From contig JAFVBT010000025.1 of NCBI GenBank assembly GCA_017479785.1, positions 1 to 9,078 of the forward strand: a stretch of 9,078 nt of DNA. Reading direction: 5' to 3'. This DNA comes from Alphaproteobacteria bacterium. Its GTDB lineage: Bacteria; Pseudomonadota; Alphaproteobacteria; RF32; CAG-239. Below the pieces are notes generated by a model that was not told where the DNA came from, made no database searches, and saw only the letters and a list, made by a program, of their open reading frames with translations. The position numbers and the translations under genes were made by a program. Position 1 is the first letter of the stretch. Each line of letters opens with the position of its first letter. Below, piece after piece: positions 1-5,691 of the stretch.

Positions 1-38
1 CATTAGATATAGACCCGTTTACGGGTAGCAAGTAATAG
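1..38 (+). CDS. Possible C-terminal end of an upstream protein (partial)
   Basis: The frame beginning at base 3 reads LDIDPFTGSK and then two stop codons in a row, TAA and TAG (33-38). This could be the last ten residues of a gene entering from the left, with the hairpins and terminator at 109-143 as its 3' untranslated region. The peptide is too short to assign to a family. The same bases also fold into a small hairpin (13-26, ACCCGT/ACGGGT), so the segment could instead belong to a structured RNA. The coding reading is only slightly favoured. Confidence 0.3.
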
Positions 39-108
39 TCGCCCGGTCAGATTGTAGTACGCCCTTTAGGCGTGTGCTGGTAAAGTGAGCCTTATAGGCG
101 TATAAGAA
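39..108 (+). other. Hairpin-rich 3' untranslated region or part of a structured RNA
   Basis: Two perfect or near-perfect hairpins lie between the possible stop codons and the terminator. One is ACGCC/GGCGT around a five-base loop (59-73, extendable by two G-T pairs to 57-75). The other is CTTATA/TATAAG around GGCG (91-106). With the hairpin at 13-26 and the terminator stem at 109-134, nearly the whole first 135 bases can pair. I do not recognise tmRNA, RNase P RNA, 6S RNA or SRP RNA signatures, and the 5' part lies outside the window. Confidence 0.3.
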
Positions 109-143
109 GAACCGCCGGCTAGGCCGGCGGGTTCCTTTTTTTT
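109..143 (+). terminator. Strong intrinsic terminator of the upstream unit
   Basis: The stem pairs 109-119 (GAACCGCCGGC) with 123-134 (GCCGGCGGGTTC), with one bulged G and a TAG loop. Eight T residues follow (136-143). It insulates whatever lies upstream from the promoter at 165-192. Confidence 0.9.
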
Positions 144-164
144 GTGCTTGTATTACATAATATA

Positions 165-192
165 TTGACAAAAAAAATGAAATTGTTATACT
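165..192 (+). promoter_or_regulatory. Near-consensus sigma70 promoter for the 262-residue protein gene
   Basis: A perfect -35 box TTGACA (165-170) is followed, after 16 bases, by the -10 box TATACT (187-192). The expected transcription start is near base 199, giving a leader of about 70 bases before the ATG at 270. The surroundings are AT-rich. No operator is evident, so the unit may be expressed constitutively. Confidence 0.75.
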
Positions 193-269
193 GAAAGCAA
201 TAACAAAATTATGAATTTATTATTAACCTGTTTCGGGAAGTTATTCTCGGGACATAAAACCTATACGAT

Positions 270-1058
270 ATGGAATATCTAAAGGCCTATAAGGAGCAGA
301 ACGCTTATGCCCTTTGGGAAGAGCGTTCAGCAAACAAGGCAACGGCCATTTTTAAGGCCGATGGTATGCCGCCAAAAGCTCTGAAGGAAGGTAAAAAGCA
401 TGCCGAAAGGCAGGCTTTGGTTCAGGTAAAGAAGGATATGTATATTGTATGCCGTAACTGTAATGAAGTTAAGGTATATCAGGTCTTGTATCCTTTCACA
501 AACCGCAATGGTCGGCATCTGATTAAAGCCGAAGTTGTCAATGTTAAAAGCAACGGTAGGTGGAAGAAAACACCGGATGACGTTGTAAAGCAGATGGCAG
601 CGGCGGTTGATAAGAAGATAAAGAAAGACATGGTTGTAAGCGTTCAGCCGCTGACAATTCCTATCTTCAATTCTACCAATGGCTATCACATCCTGTACGA
701 GCAGTGCGGTGCCGAATGCTCCACCATCGTTTGCGAGCCGAACGGGAAACCCGCTAAGTCGGTATTCATGTTCTCCGAGCCCGGTGTGCAAGGCAGACAA
801 GCTGTTGTTCCCGTGTTCCCTCACTTTAAGGTATTGCAGGGACACCGGACGGCAGAAGGGTATGAAATCTCTATTTATGAGATTTTGCGCACCTTTACAG
901 ACCATAACGGTCCACAGGCCGAGGTTGCGTTGCGCAATCACTGCGTGAACGGCCAATGGCAAAAGGAAGTCCCACCTAAAGTCTTTCCTCTGACGGTTTC
1001 TCTTATTGATAAAATTGAGGGAACAGACACAAGGACAATCTTATCAAAAATGCACTAA
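270..1058 (+). CDS. Unrecognised 262-residue protein with an internal duplication
   Basis: I do not recognise this protein. It has no signal peptide or membrane segment, and its N-terminal half is rich in lysine, so it is probably cytoplasmic. Residues 66-117 and 199-249 are diverged copies of one unit. Both carry an aromatic-rich strand, then FTxxNG (76-81 and 209-214), NGxW (95-98 and 227-230) and a closing DK(K)I (114-117 and 247-249). Cysteines cluster as CxxC (61, 64) and at 146, 150 and 155, which could bind metal. The ATG at 270 is the first in frame after a TAA at 255, but no Shine-Dalgarno sequence lies in front of it; the next in-frame ATG is codon 33. The gene has its own promoter and terminator and looks more GC-rich than the AT-rich genes nearby, consistent with acquisition. 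The long antisense frame at 327-962 is rejected because the repeat conservation is on this strand. Confidence 0.7.
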   Translation: MEYLKAYKEQNAYALWEERSANKATAIFKADGMPPKALKEGKKHAERQALVQVKKDMYIVCRNCNEVKVYQVLYPFTNRNGRHLIKAEVVNVKSNGRWKKTPDDVVKQMAAAVDKKIKKDMVVSVQPLTIPIFNSTNGYHILYEQCGAECSTIVCEPNGKPAKSVFMFSEPGVQGRQAVVPVFPHFKVLQGHRTAEGYEISIYEILRTFTDHNGPQAEVALRNHCVNGQWQKEVPPKVFPLTVSLIDKIEGTDTRTILSKMH

Positions 1059-1062
1059 AACG

Positions 1063-1091
1063 AAAAGCCCGCCGTAAAAGACGGGCTTTTT
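1063..1091 (+). terminator. Bidirectional intrinsic terminator between convergent genes
   Basis: The stem pairs AAAAGCCCG (1063-1071) with CGGGCTTTT (1082-1090) around a ten-base loop. T runs follow on the plus strand, and the leading A run gives a T run on the minus strand. It can therefore end both the gene stopping at 1058 and the minus-strand TPR gene stopping at 1107. Confidence 0.88.
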
Positions 1092-1106
1092 GTTTTCAGG
1101 TATGTT

Positions 1107-2984
1107 CTATTCTCTTTCTGACGGCAATGCCAATTCTTCCAATTTTTTCAATAACTCCTGATTTTTAATAGTGATAACGGAGTTTTTAATATTGCTGTTC
1201 TCTATTTTATCTTTGATGGCTTTTTTATCAATGGAATCGGAGTCTTCCTTTAAGACAAGCGCATGCTTCCATTGGAATACGGCCTCGTTTTTACGTCCGA
1301 TAAACCAATAAGCATCACCCAAATGGTCACTGATAACGGCATTTCCGGAATTCATATCGGAAGCCTGTTCCAAAAATTCAATTGCTCTTTCATAATTACC
1401 GATGCGGTAATAAATCCAACCGATACTGTCTAAAATGTGTCCTTCATAAGGAAGTTGGGCATAGGCATCAAGAATCATCTGTATAGCTTCGTCGGTATTA
1501 CGGTTGTCCTCAAGCCACATATATCCCAAATAATTCAGAACATTCGGGTTGCGTTGGCTCAGATCCAACGCTTGAAGCATATATTTTTCTGCCTGTTCTT
1601 GTTGATTGTTGCGATGATAAGCTACTGCAAGCGAATAGTAAAGCGGCCACATATCGTCTTGCGGATGCTGATTTTTTTGAACCGCTTGCAGATAAACGTT
1701 GATTGCCTCATCAAACTTCTTTTGCGAAGCGATAATATCGCCCAAATCCGTTAAAAGTTGCGTATTATCCGGATATTGTTTTAACAATCTACGCAAATTC
1801 TTTTCGGCACCTTGATAATCCTTTAAGGTGTTTAAATTTTCTATCATTTTTATTTGTGCGATAAAATAAGAGCCGGATTCGGGTTTTATTTGCTCATAAT
1901 AACGATTAGCTTCCTTGTAAAGCCCTAATTCTTCCAAAACATTTGCCATGGCTATTTTAGAAATATCATAATCCGGATTTAAGAAAGATGCTGCGGCAAT
2001 ATATATTTGTGCAAATTCCGCCCCGCCGGCAGAAAGCCGGAATAATGTGCCGATGTTGAACATGGCTTCAGCCAGTCCTTTGCGCGGTGCGTCTATAATC
2101 GGCTTGGCATTACTGTCGGCAATATCTATGTTGCGATCAATATTTTTGAGCAAAATGGACAACATTGAACTGTCGTTATACACTCCGGATACTTTGCGAG
2201 CCATTTCTTTGTCACCGCTACGGATATAAAAATCGGTAATAATTTCTAAGTAGCGATAAGTAACTTCCTGCGGATAATTTTGAATAATTGTTTCATAAGA
2301 TTTTCGGGCCATTTCTTTATTACCGAGATAGTCATAAATCATTGCTTCGTGAAAGAGTTTCATACTGGCAAGAGTTTTATCCTTTTCTAAGTTTTTAAGC
2401 GAAGAGATGGCTTTTTCTTCATTGTTTTCGCCGGCATAGGCCCACGCATTAAACAGCGGATTAATTAAAATGGTATGTAAATTGTCATTCATTGTGCCGA
2501 TACTTTGGCGTGCTTCTTCATAATTGCCGTCGGCAAAATTTTTAAGAGAAATCACTAAAGGCGCCAATGTTTGTTTTTTGGAATCATCTTTTTCTTGTTC
2601 GGCATAAGGGTAGGCTTCGTTGATTTGGCCGAGTGATGACAGAATAACATAAATGGCACGGTTAACAACGGCATTATCTTTATCTTTATCCATAACGATT
2701 TTGTAATATTCTGCGGCATTAATAAAATCTTGGCGCAAATGGGCGACACGACCGGCCAAATAAGCTCCGTAAACTGAATTTTTTCCGTAAACGATAAAAG
2801 AATCGTCCGGATTCTTTTTGAACTTAAAATCAGGTGTGTCCCAATAACCGTTTTGGTCAAAATTAGGTTGCAGAGACGATTCGGAAGACATTTCCGAAAA
2901 ATTCAAAATACTGTGCGAGCACGCCAAAACAATTATCGAAACCGCGATAATTGTGCAAATTGATTTTATCATAATGCTTTTCAT
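1107..2984 (-). CDS. Tetratricopeptide-repeat lipoprotein, 625 residues
   Basis: This is an envelope TPR protein; such proteins scaffold protein complexes, but no specific partner can be named. Residues 5-21 form a hydrophobic signal segment ending in VLAC, so Cys22 is the likely lipidated residue. The -2 Leu is tolerated but not ideal for a lipobox. TPR-like helix pairs run from about residue 72 to 270 and more clearly from about 375 to 580. The clearest C-terminal repeats are GYMWLEDNRNTDEA (487-500), IGWIYYRIGNYERAIEF (521-537) and LGDAYWFIGRKNEAV (555-569). A charged tail (580-625) may form a coiled coil. The middle (270-375) is degenerate. The start at 2984 has only a distant GGGA; Met5 at 2972 is an alternative that keeps the signal. 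The gene diverges from a uracil-DNA glycosylase and is transcribed alone. TPR identity is confident; the lipid anchor is probable. Confidence 0.88.
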   Translation of the reverse strand: MKSIMIKSICTIIAVSIIVLACSHSILNFSEMSSESSLQPNFDQNGYWDTPDFKFKKNPDDSFIVYGKNSVYGAYLAGRVAHLRQDFINAAEYYKIVMDKDKDNAVVNRAIYVILSSLGQINEAYPYAEQEKDDSKKQTLAPLVISLKNFADGNYEEARQSIGTMNDNLHTILINPLFNAWAYAGENNEEKAISSLKNLEKDKTLASMKLFHEAMIYDYLGNKEMARKSYETIIQNYPQEVTYRYLEIITDFYIRSGDKEMARKVSGVYNDSSMLSILLKNIDRNIDIADSNAKPIIDAPRKGLAEAMFNIGTLFRLSAGGAEFAQIYIAAASFLNPDYDISKIAMANVLEELGLYKEANRYYEQIKPESGSYFIAQIKMIENLNTLKDYQGAEKNLRRLLKQYPDNTQLLTDLGDIIASQKKFDEAINVYLQAVQKNQHPQDDMWPLYYSLAVAYHRNNQQEQAEKYMLQALDLSQRNPNVLNYLGYMWLEDNRNTDEAIQMILDAYAQLPYEGHILDSIGWIYYRIGNYERAIEFLEQASDMNSGNAVISDHLGDAYWFIGRKNEAVFQWKHALVLKEDSDSIDKKAIKDKIENSNIKNSVITIKNQELLKKLEELALPSERE

Positions 2985-3028
2985 AACTTTTGTAATCCCG
3001 AATTAGTTTATGCATACTTTATACCATA

Positions 3029-3057
3029 TTTATAAAAAAAAATTATAAATGTGTAAA
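3029..3057 (-). promoter_or_regulatory. Sigma70-type promoter of the TPR lipoprotein gene
   Basis: Read on the minus strand, TTTACA (3057-3052) and TATAAA (3034-3029) are separated by 17 bases. The expected start is near 3022, giving a leader of roughly 38 bases. The -35 box lies inside an inverted repeat (3050-3063). Confidence 0.6.
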
Positions 3058-3063
3058 TACACA
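3050..3063. repeat. Inverted repeat in the divergent promoter region
   Basis: TGTGTA and TACACA are separated by AA, forming a 14-base dyad between two divergent genes. It overlaps the -35 box of the TPR gene and sits just upstream of the glycosylase promoter. It could be an operator for a dimeric regulator, but no known operator consensus is recognised, and a chance palindrome is possible in this AT-rich spacer. Confidence 0.35.
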
Positions 3064-3071
3064 CAGCAATA

Positions 3072-3099
3072 TTGCAAAAAAACTTTTTAAGAATATAAT
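3072..3099 (+). promoter_or_regulatory. Promoter and ribosome-binding site of the uracil-DNA glycosylase gene
   Basis: TTGCAA (3072-3077) and a perfect TATAAT (3094-3099) are 16 bases apart. The predicted start, near 3106, gives a very short leader. The Shine-Dalgarno sequence AGGGA (3107-3111) lies seven bases before the ATG at 3119. Confidence 0.65.
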
Positions 3100-3118
3100 C
3101 AATCGCAGGGAAGTTGCA

Positions 3119-3922
3119 ATGGAAGATATACAGAACATTCTATCTTGGTATATGGCGGCAGGCATTGAAACAATATGCGGCGATGAGCCTTATAACGCTT
3201 TGCAAAAGAATGAAACACCGGAAAATGCGGAACAAATAATAAATACGCCGAAATCGGCAGAAAATATCGGAAAAGTTACCATTCGTCCGGCGACAACTCT
3301 TTTGGCGCAAGAAAATTCCGCTGCTTGCGCCAATGCCAGAGAATTATGCGCAAAAGCACAAACTTTGGAAGATTTAAAAGCAATGATGGAAAATTTTAAC
3401 GGATGTTCTTTGAGGTTTTCGGCGAATTCAACCGTTTTCGGCAGCGGTAATCCTCAGGCAGAAATTATGTTAATAGGCGAAGCACCGGGCGCAGATGAAG
3501 ATAGAGTAGGGGAACCGTTTGTCGGTCGCAGCGGTCAATTGTTGAATAAAATGTTGGCGGCAATATCAATAAGGCGCGAAGATTGCTATATAACCAACGT
3601 ATTACCATGGCGTCCGCCCGGAAACCGCACACCGACGGATGCCGAAACTGCGGTTTGTTTGCCGTTTTTGCACCGCCAAATAGAATTGATAAAACCGAAA
3701 ATTATTTTTCTTTTCGGCGCGAGTGCCGCAAATGCGGTTTTGGATAAAGCCGAAAATATATCGGATATGCGCGGGCATCTTATGGAATATACTTTGCCTG
3801 ACGGCAGTATAATACCGACATTGGCGGGTTATCATCCGGCATTTTTGCTGCGCAGTCAGGCGCAAAAGGCTAAAGCGTGGTCAGATATGATGCGGTTGCA
3901 AAGAAAGTTGGCGGAAATGTAG
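3119..3922 (+). CDS. Uracil-DNA glycosylase, family-4 type
   Basis: This enzyme excises uracil from DNA as the first step of base excision repair. The catalytic domain spans about residues 95-265. It has the GEAPG motif (120-124), GEPFVGRSGQLL (131-142), YITN (157-160), WRPPGNRTPT (164-173) and the second active-site motif HPAFLLR (239-245). The first 95 residues are a poorly conserved extension of the kind seen in alphaproteobacterial members, opening with LSWYMAAGIE. Canonical family-4 enzymes bind a 4Fe-4S cluster through four cysteines. Here Cys96 and Cys180 occupy cluster-like positions, but Trp164 replaces the cysteine before RPP and the first CxxC partner is missing. That matches my memory of the alphaproteobacterial subgroup, so it is probably not a defect. 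The UDGX-type KRRIH insert is absent. The gene diverges from the TPR lipoprotein gene with its own promoter. Confidence 0.93.
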   Translation: MEDIQNILSWYMAAGIETICGDEPYNALQKNETPENAEQIINTPKSAENIGKVTIRPATTLLAQENSAACANARELCAKAQTLEDLKAMMENFNGCSLRFSANSTVFGSGNPQAEIMLIGEAPGADEDRVGEPFVGRSGQLLNKMLAAISIRREDCYITNVLPWRPPGNRTPTDAETAVCLPFLHRQIELIKPKIIFLFGASAANAVLDKAENISDMRGHLMEYTLPDGSIIPTLAGYHPAFLLRSQAQKAKAWSDMMRLQRKLAEM

Positions 3923-4000
3923 TTTTTTAAAAAAATTTAAGGAAAAATAAATAATAATCGTTTAATATGAAAGCAAACTTTAATATATCGGAGTAAGAAA

Positions 4001-4696
4001 ATGACTGTATTAAACAAAATTTCAATCTTAAGTTTGGCTACCGTTTTGGCTTTTGGGGCAGCGGTTTATGCCAATGCGGCACCGGCGAAAAAGAATGAGC
4101 CGGCAAAAGAAACATCTGATAATAACGCAATTCTGTTTCGTATTGAAAATATTGAGCCGGTTCGCAACAAAGACGGTCTTATTGACAGGTGTGAATTTAT
4201 GTTAACGGCGTTCAACCGCACAGATGAAGATTTGAAAGAGGCCGAATTGGAATTGAGTTGGAAGGATACCATTTCCAAAAGGTATAATATTCAGGATGGA
4301 AAAGTTGTTGCCGCAGAAAGTGACGAAGAAGCCGAAAGCGTTGCAACACAGACCGTATTTTTAGATTCCATTGCGGCCCATAAACAAAAGAGTTTTAAAT
4401 CGGAAGTGGAAACAGATAAGTGCTTTTCGTTGCTTGATAGTTTGGAATATGTCGTTAAAACATGCGTGACTGAAGGCGAAAAACTTGAAATGAAAAACAG
4501 TAAATTGCTCAACAGAGGCAGCTGTGTCGGAATTTTCAACTATATTAATTCCAAAAATCCGGAATATTACTCCGAATTTAAGGATGTGCCGGAAAGTGTG
4601 TTGGAAAAGCAAGTTGAAGAAGAACGAAAAAGCGAAATGGAAAAAATTACCAATAAAATTAACTCTACAATTGAAGAACTGAAAAAAGTTGATTAA
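4001..4696 (+). CDS. Secreted protein of unknown function, paralogue 1
   Basis: I do not recognise a family. Residues 1-26 are a Sec signal peptide with a signal peptidase I site after ANA (24-26), so the mature protein is likely periplasmic or exported. The core, about residues 45-160, contains ENIEPVRNKDG followed by Cys64, then a CF-x12-C-x3-G stretch (Cys141, Cys155, Gly159). The same arrangement occurs in the next gene, suggesting a shared disulfide-bonded beta-rich fold. Between Cys64 and Cys141 it carries an acidic insert (about 99-118) that its neighbour lacks. Cys175 is a fourth cysteine outside the shared pattern. Residues 196-231 are highly charged and likely form a helical or coiled-coil tail. 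GGAG (3990-3993) lies seven bases before the ATG. The next gene starts 32 bases downstream, so the two are probably cotranscribed. Upstream, only a weak TAATAT (3963-3968) could serve as a -10 box. Confidence 0.8.
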   Translation: MTVLNKISILSLATVLAFGAAVYANAAPAKKNEPAKETSDNNAILFRIENIEPVRNKDGLIDRCEFMLTAFNRTDEDLKEAELELSWKDTISKRYNIQDGKVVAAESDEEAESVATQTVFLDSIAAHKQKSFKSEVETDKCFSLLDSLEYVVKTCVTEGEKLEMKNSKLLNRGSCVGIFNYINSKNPEYYSEFKDVPESVLEKQVEEERKSEMEKITNKINSTIEELKKVD

Positions 4697-4728
4697 ACCT
4701 TGGACCAAATTAAGTAAAGCGGGTGAGA

Positions 4729-5424
4729 ATGATTAAAAAAAGTGTTATCGGCGCGGCGGCGTGCTGTTTGTTGTGGACCTTTGCGGCGAATGCGCAAACA
4801 TTGTCGCCGGCAATTGCACCTGCTGCGGATAACAATTCAAAACAAATTGCACCGGTCAGTACATCAAAAACGCTTCCGAACGGCAATGCCTCCCGACAAA
4901 TGCCAAGAAATAATCAGGCAACTGCTTCAGCCGAATCCCAGAAAAAGGATGCAGAAAATCCGAACTTTACCAAAAGCATCAAAAATATTGATAATTACGA
5001 TACAAGCGATGATGCCAAAAAGTATGATAATACTTATGGCCGCGTTTTCACATTCCATTTGAAAGACGGACATATAGAGTTTGATAATAATGAAAAACGC
5101 AAAATTTTGGTATGGTATGAAAATTTTAATGTTATAAAAGGGATGGATGGTATGGCGCGATGCTCTATCCGTGTTTTTGTGTTGAATGACTTGACAACGC
5201 GCATTAACAATCTAGGGTTTAAAATTATTTGGCCGGATATCCGCACAAGTGTTAATATGACTAAGGTTAATCCCGGCGTAAACACATATATTGACACAAT
5301 GCTTATCGGTGACGGGTGTTTCACAATGGACAGAACACCGGTGATAGAGGTTAATCGCTGTCGCGTAAAAGGGATGAGCGAAGAAAGCTGCGCCGATGCC
5401 GTACACTGGTATAACAGGCATTAA
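4729..5424 (+). CDS. Secreted protein of unknown function, paralogue 2
   Basis: This gene is a tandem partner of the preceding one. Residues 1-22 form a signal peptide (MIKKSVIGAA onwards) ending in ANA before Gln23. A low-complexity Asn/Ser/Pro-rich linker follows (23-100), and then the core (about 105-231). The core has YENFNVIKGMDG before Cys145, then CF-x12-C-x3-G (Cys197, Cys211, Gly215) and a final Cys221 in GMSEESC. The Cys-to-Cys spacing of 14 equals that in paralogue 1, and the aligned stretches also share hydrophobic strands (SIRVFVLND against EFMLTAFNR). I chose the ATG at 4729 because GGGTGAG directly precedes it. A GTG at 4723 in the same frame would add two residues but has no ribosome-binding site. 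A terminator follows at once. The function is unknown; an envelope or surface role is inferred only from the signal peptide. Confidence 0.8.
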   Translation: MIKKSVIGAAACCLLWTFAANAQTLSPAIAPAADNNSKQIAPVSTSKTLPNGNASRQMPRNNQATASAESQKKDAENPNFTKSIKNIDNYDTSDDAKKYDNTYGRVFTFHLKDGHIEFDNNEKRKILVWYENFNVIKGMDGMARCSIRVFVLNDLTTRINNLGFKIIWPDIRTSVNMTKVNPGVNTYIDTMLIGDGCFTMDRTPVIEVNRCRVKGMSEESCADAVHWYNRH

Positions 5425-5427
5425 ATG

Positions 5428-5452
5428 AAGGGAGCATCTCAGCTCCTTTTTT
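5428..5452 (+). terminator. Intrinsic terminator of the secreted-paralogue pair
   Basis: AAGGGAGC (5428-5435) pairs with GCTCCTTT (5442-5449), with one G-T pair, around a six-base loop. A run of six T residues (5447-5452) follows. It starts three bases after the last stop codon. Its 3' half is also the left copy of a direct repeat (see 7025-7039). Confidence 0.85.
5439..5452. repeat. Left copy of a 14-base direct repeat flanking the lysozyme/lipoprotein pair
   Basis: TCAGCTCCTTTTTT occurs here and again at 7025-7038. In both copies AT follows the T run (six T here, seven there). This copy is the 3' arm and T tract of the terminator at 5428-5452. The repeat could be a trace of insertion, or chance similarity between T-rich termini. 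Confidence 0.4.
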
Positions 5453-5459
5453 ATTGCCT

Positions 5460-5477
5460 AAATTTGTGCTCAAATTT
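5460..5477. repeat. Inverted repeat, 7-base arms
   Basis: AAATTTG (5460-5466) and CAAATTT (5471-5477) flank TGCT. It lies just beyond the terminator and upstream of the lysozyme gene. It could be a protein-binding dyad or a weak hairpin; no T tract follows, so it is not a terminator. Confidence 0.4.
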
Positions 5478-5514
5478 CCGCATTTTGTGATTTTGTATTG
5501 GTTTGTTAATAAAT

Positions 5515-5523
5515 TTATCCACA
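5515..5523 (+). promoter_or_regulatory. Consensus DnaA box TTATCCACA
   Basis: The nine bases match the strongest DnaA box exactly and sit at the edge of the most AT-rich stretch. No second clear box was found nearby, and no origin-linked genes are present, so this is not called an origin. It could let DnaA regulate the downstream gene, or be a chance match. Confidence 0.35.
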
Positions 5524-5657
5524 GCACATTTATTTTCTTATTTTACTAGATGATTGTTTTAATTACATATTTTATTAATTGAATAATATTTTTATCATTT
5601 TTTATCTTGATATTTAATAATTTTCTTCTTATTTAAAAATCAGTATTAATTTTATTT

Positions 5658-5673
5658 AAGGAGATAAAACATA
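5658..5673 (+). promoter_or_regulatory. Perfect Shine-Dalgarno sequence positioned before an ATA codon
   Basis: AAGGAG (5658-5663) is followed seven bases later by ATA (5671-5673). That ATA is in frame with the lysozyme gene, with no stop in between (ATA AGT AGA TCA ATA GGA AAA ATG). The usable ATG at 5692 is 28 bases from AAGGAG and has only AGGA (5685-5688) three bases in front of it. The ribosome-binding site therefore appears built for a start at 5671 that now reads ATA. Confidence 0.5.
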
Positions 5674-5691
5674 AGTAGATCAATAGGAAAA

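Larger units (their letters stand above)
5453..5691 (+). other. AT-rich spacer before the lysozyme gene
   Basis: This spacer of about 240 bases is markedly richer in A and T than the flanking genes, especially from 5524 to 5660, which is nearly all A/T. It contains an inverted repeat (5460-5477), a consensus DnaA box (5515-5523) and an isolated perfect Shine-Dalgarno sequence (5658-5663). No open frame of note is present. So many -10-like sequences occur that no single promoter can be chosen. Such composition is typical of a horizontally acquired or H-NS-like silenced region, but that is inference. Confidence 0.6.

Noticed and set aside
327..962. Long minus-strand frame opposite the 262-residue protein
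   Set aside because: The plus-strand frame has a promoter, a terminator and an internal repeat conserved at the amino-acid level; the antisense frame shows none of these.
3119..3922. UDGX-type uracil-DNA glycosylase
   Set aside because: The GEAPG and HPAFLLR motifs are of family-4 type, and the KRRIH insert that defines UDGX is missing.
3923..3945. Terminator after the uracil-DNA glycosylase gene
   Set aside because: The T and A runs could pair, but there is no G/C in the stem, so an intrinsic terminator is not supported; read-through to the next genes is possible.
4361..4708. Minus-strand frame rich in Phe opposite paralogue 1
   Set aside because: It is the shadow of a Glu/Lys-rich coding region, and has no ribosome-binding site or recognisable domain.
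5453..5691. Replication origin
   Set aside because: Only one clear DnaA box, no repeated iterons, and no dnaA, dnaN, hemE, parAB or replication initiator gene alongside.
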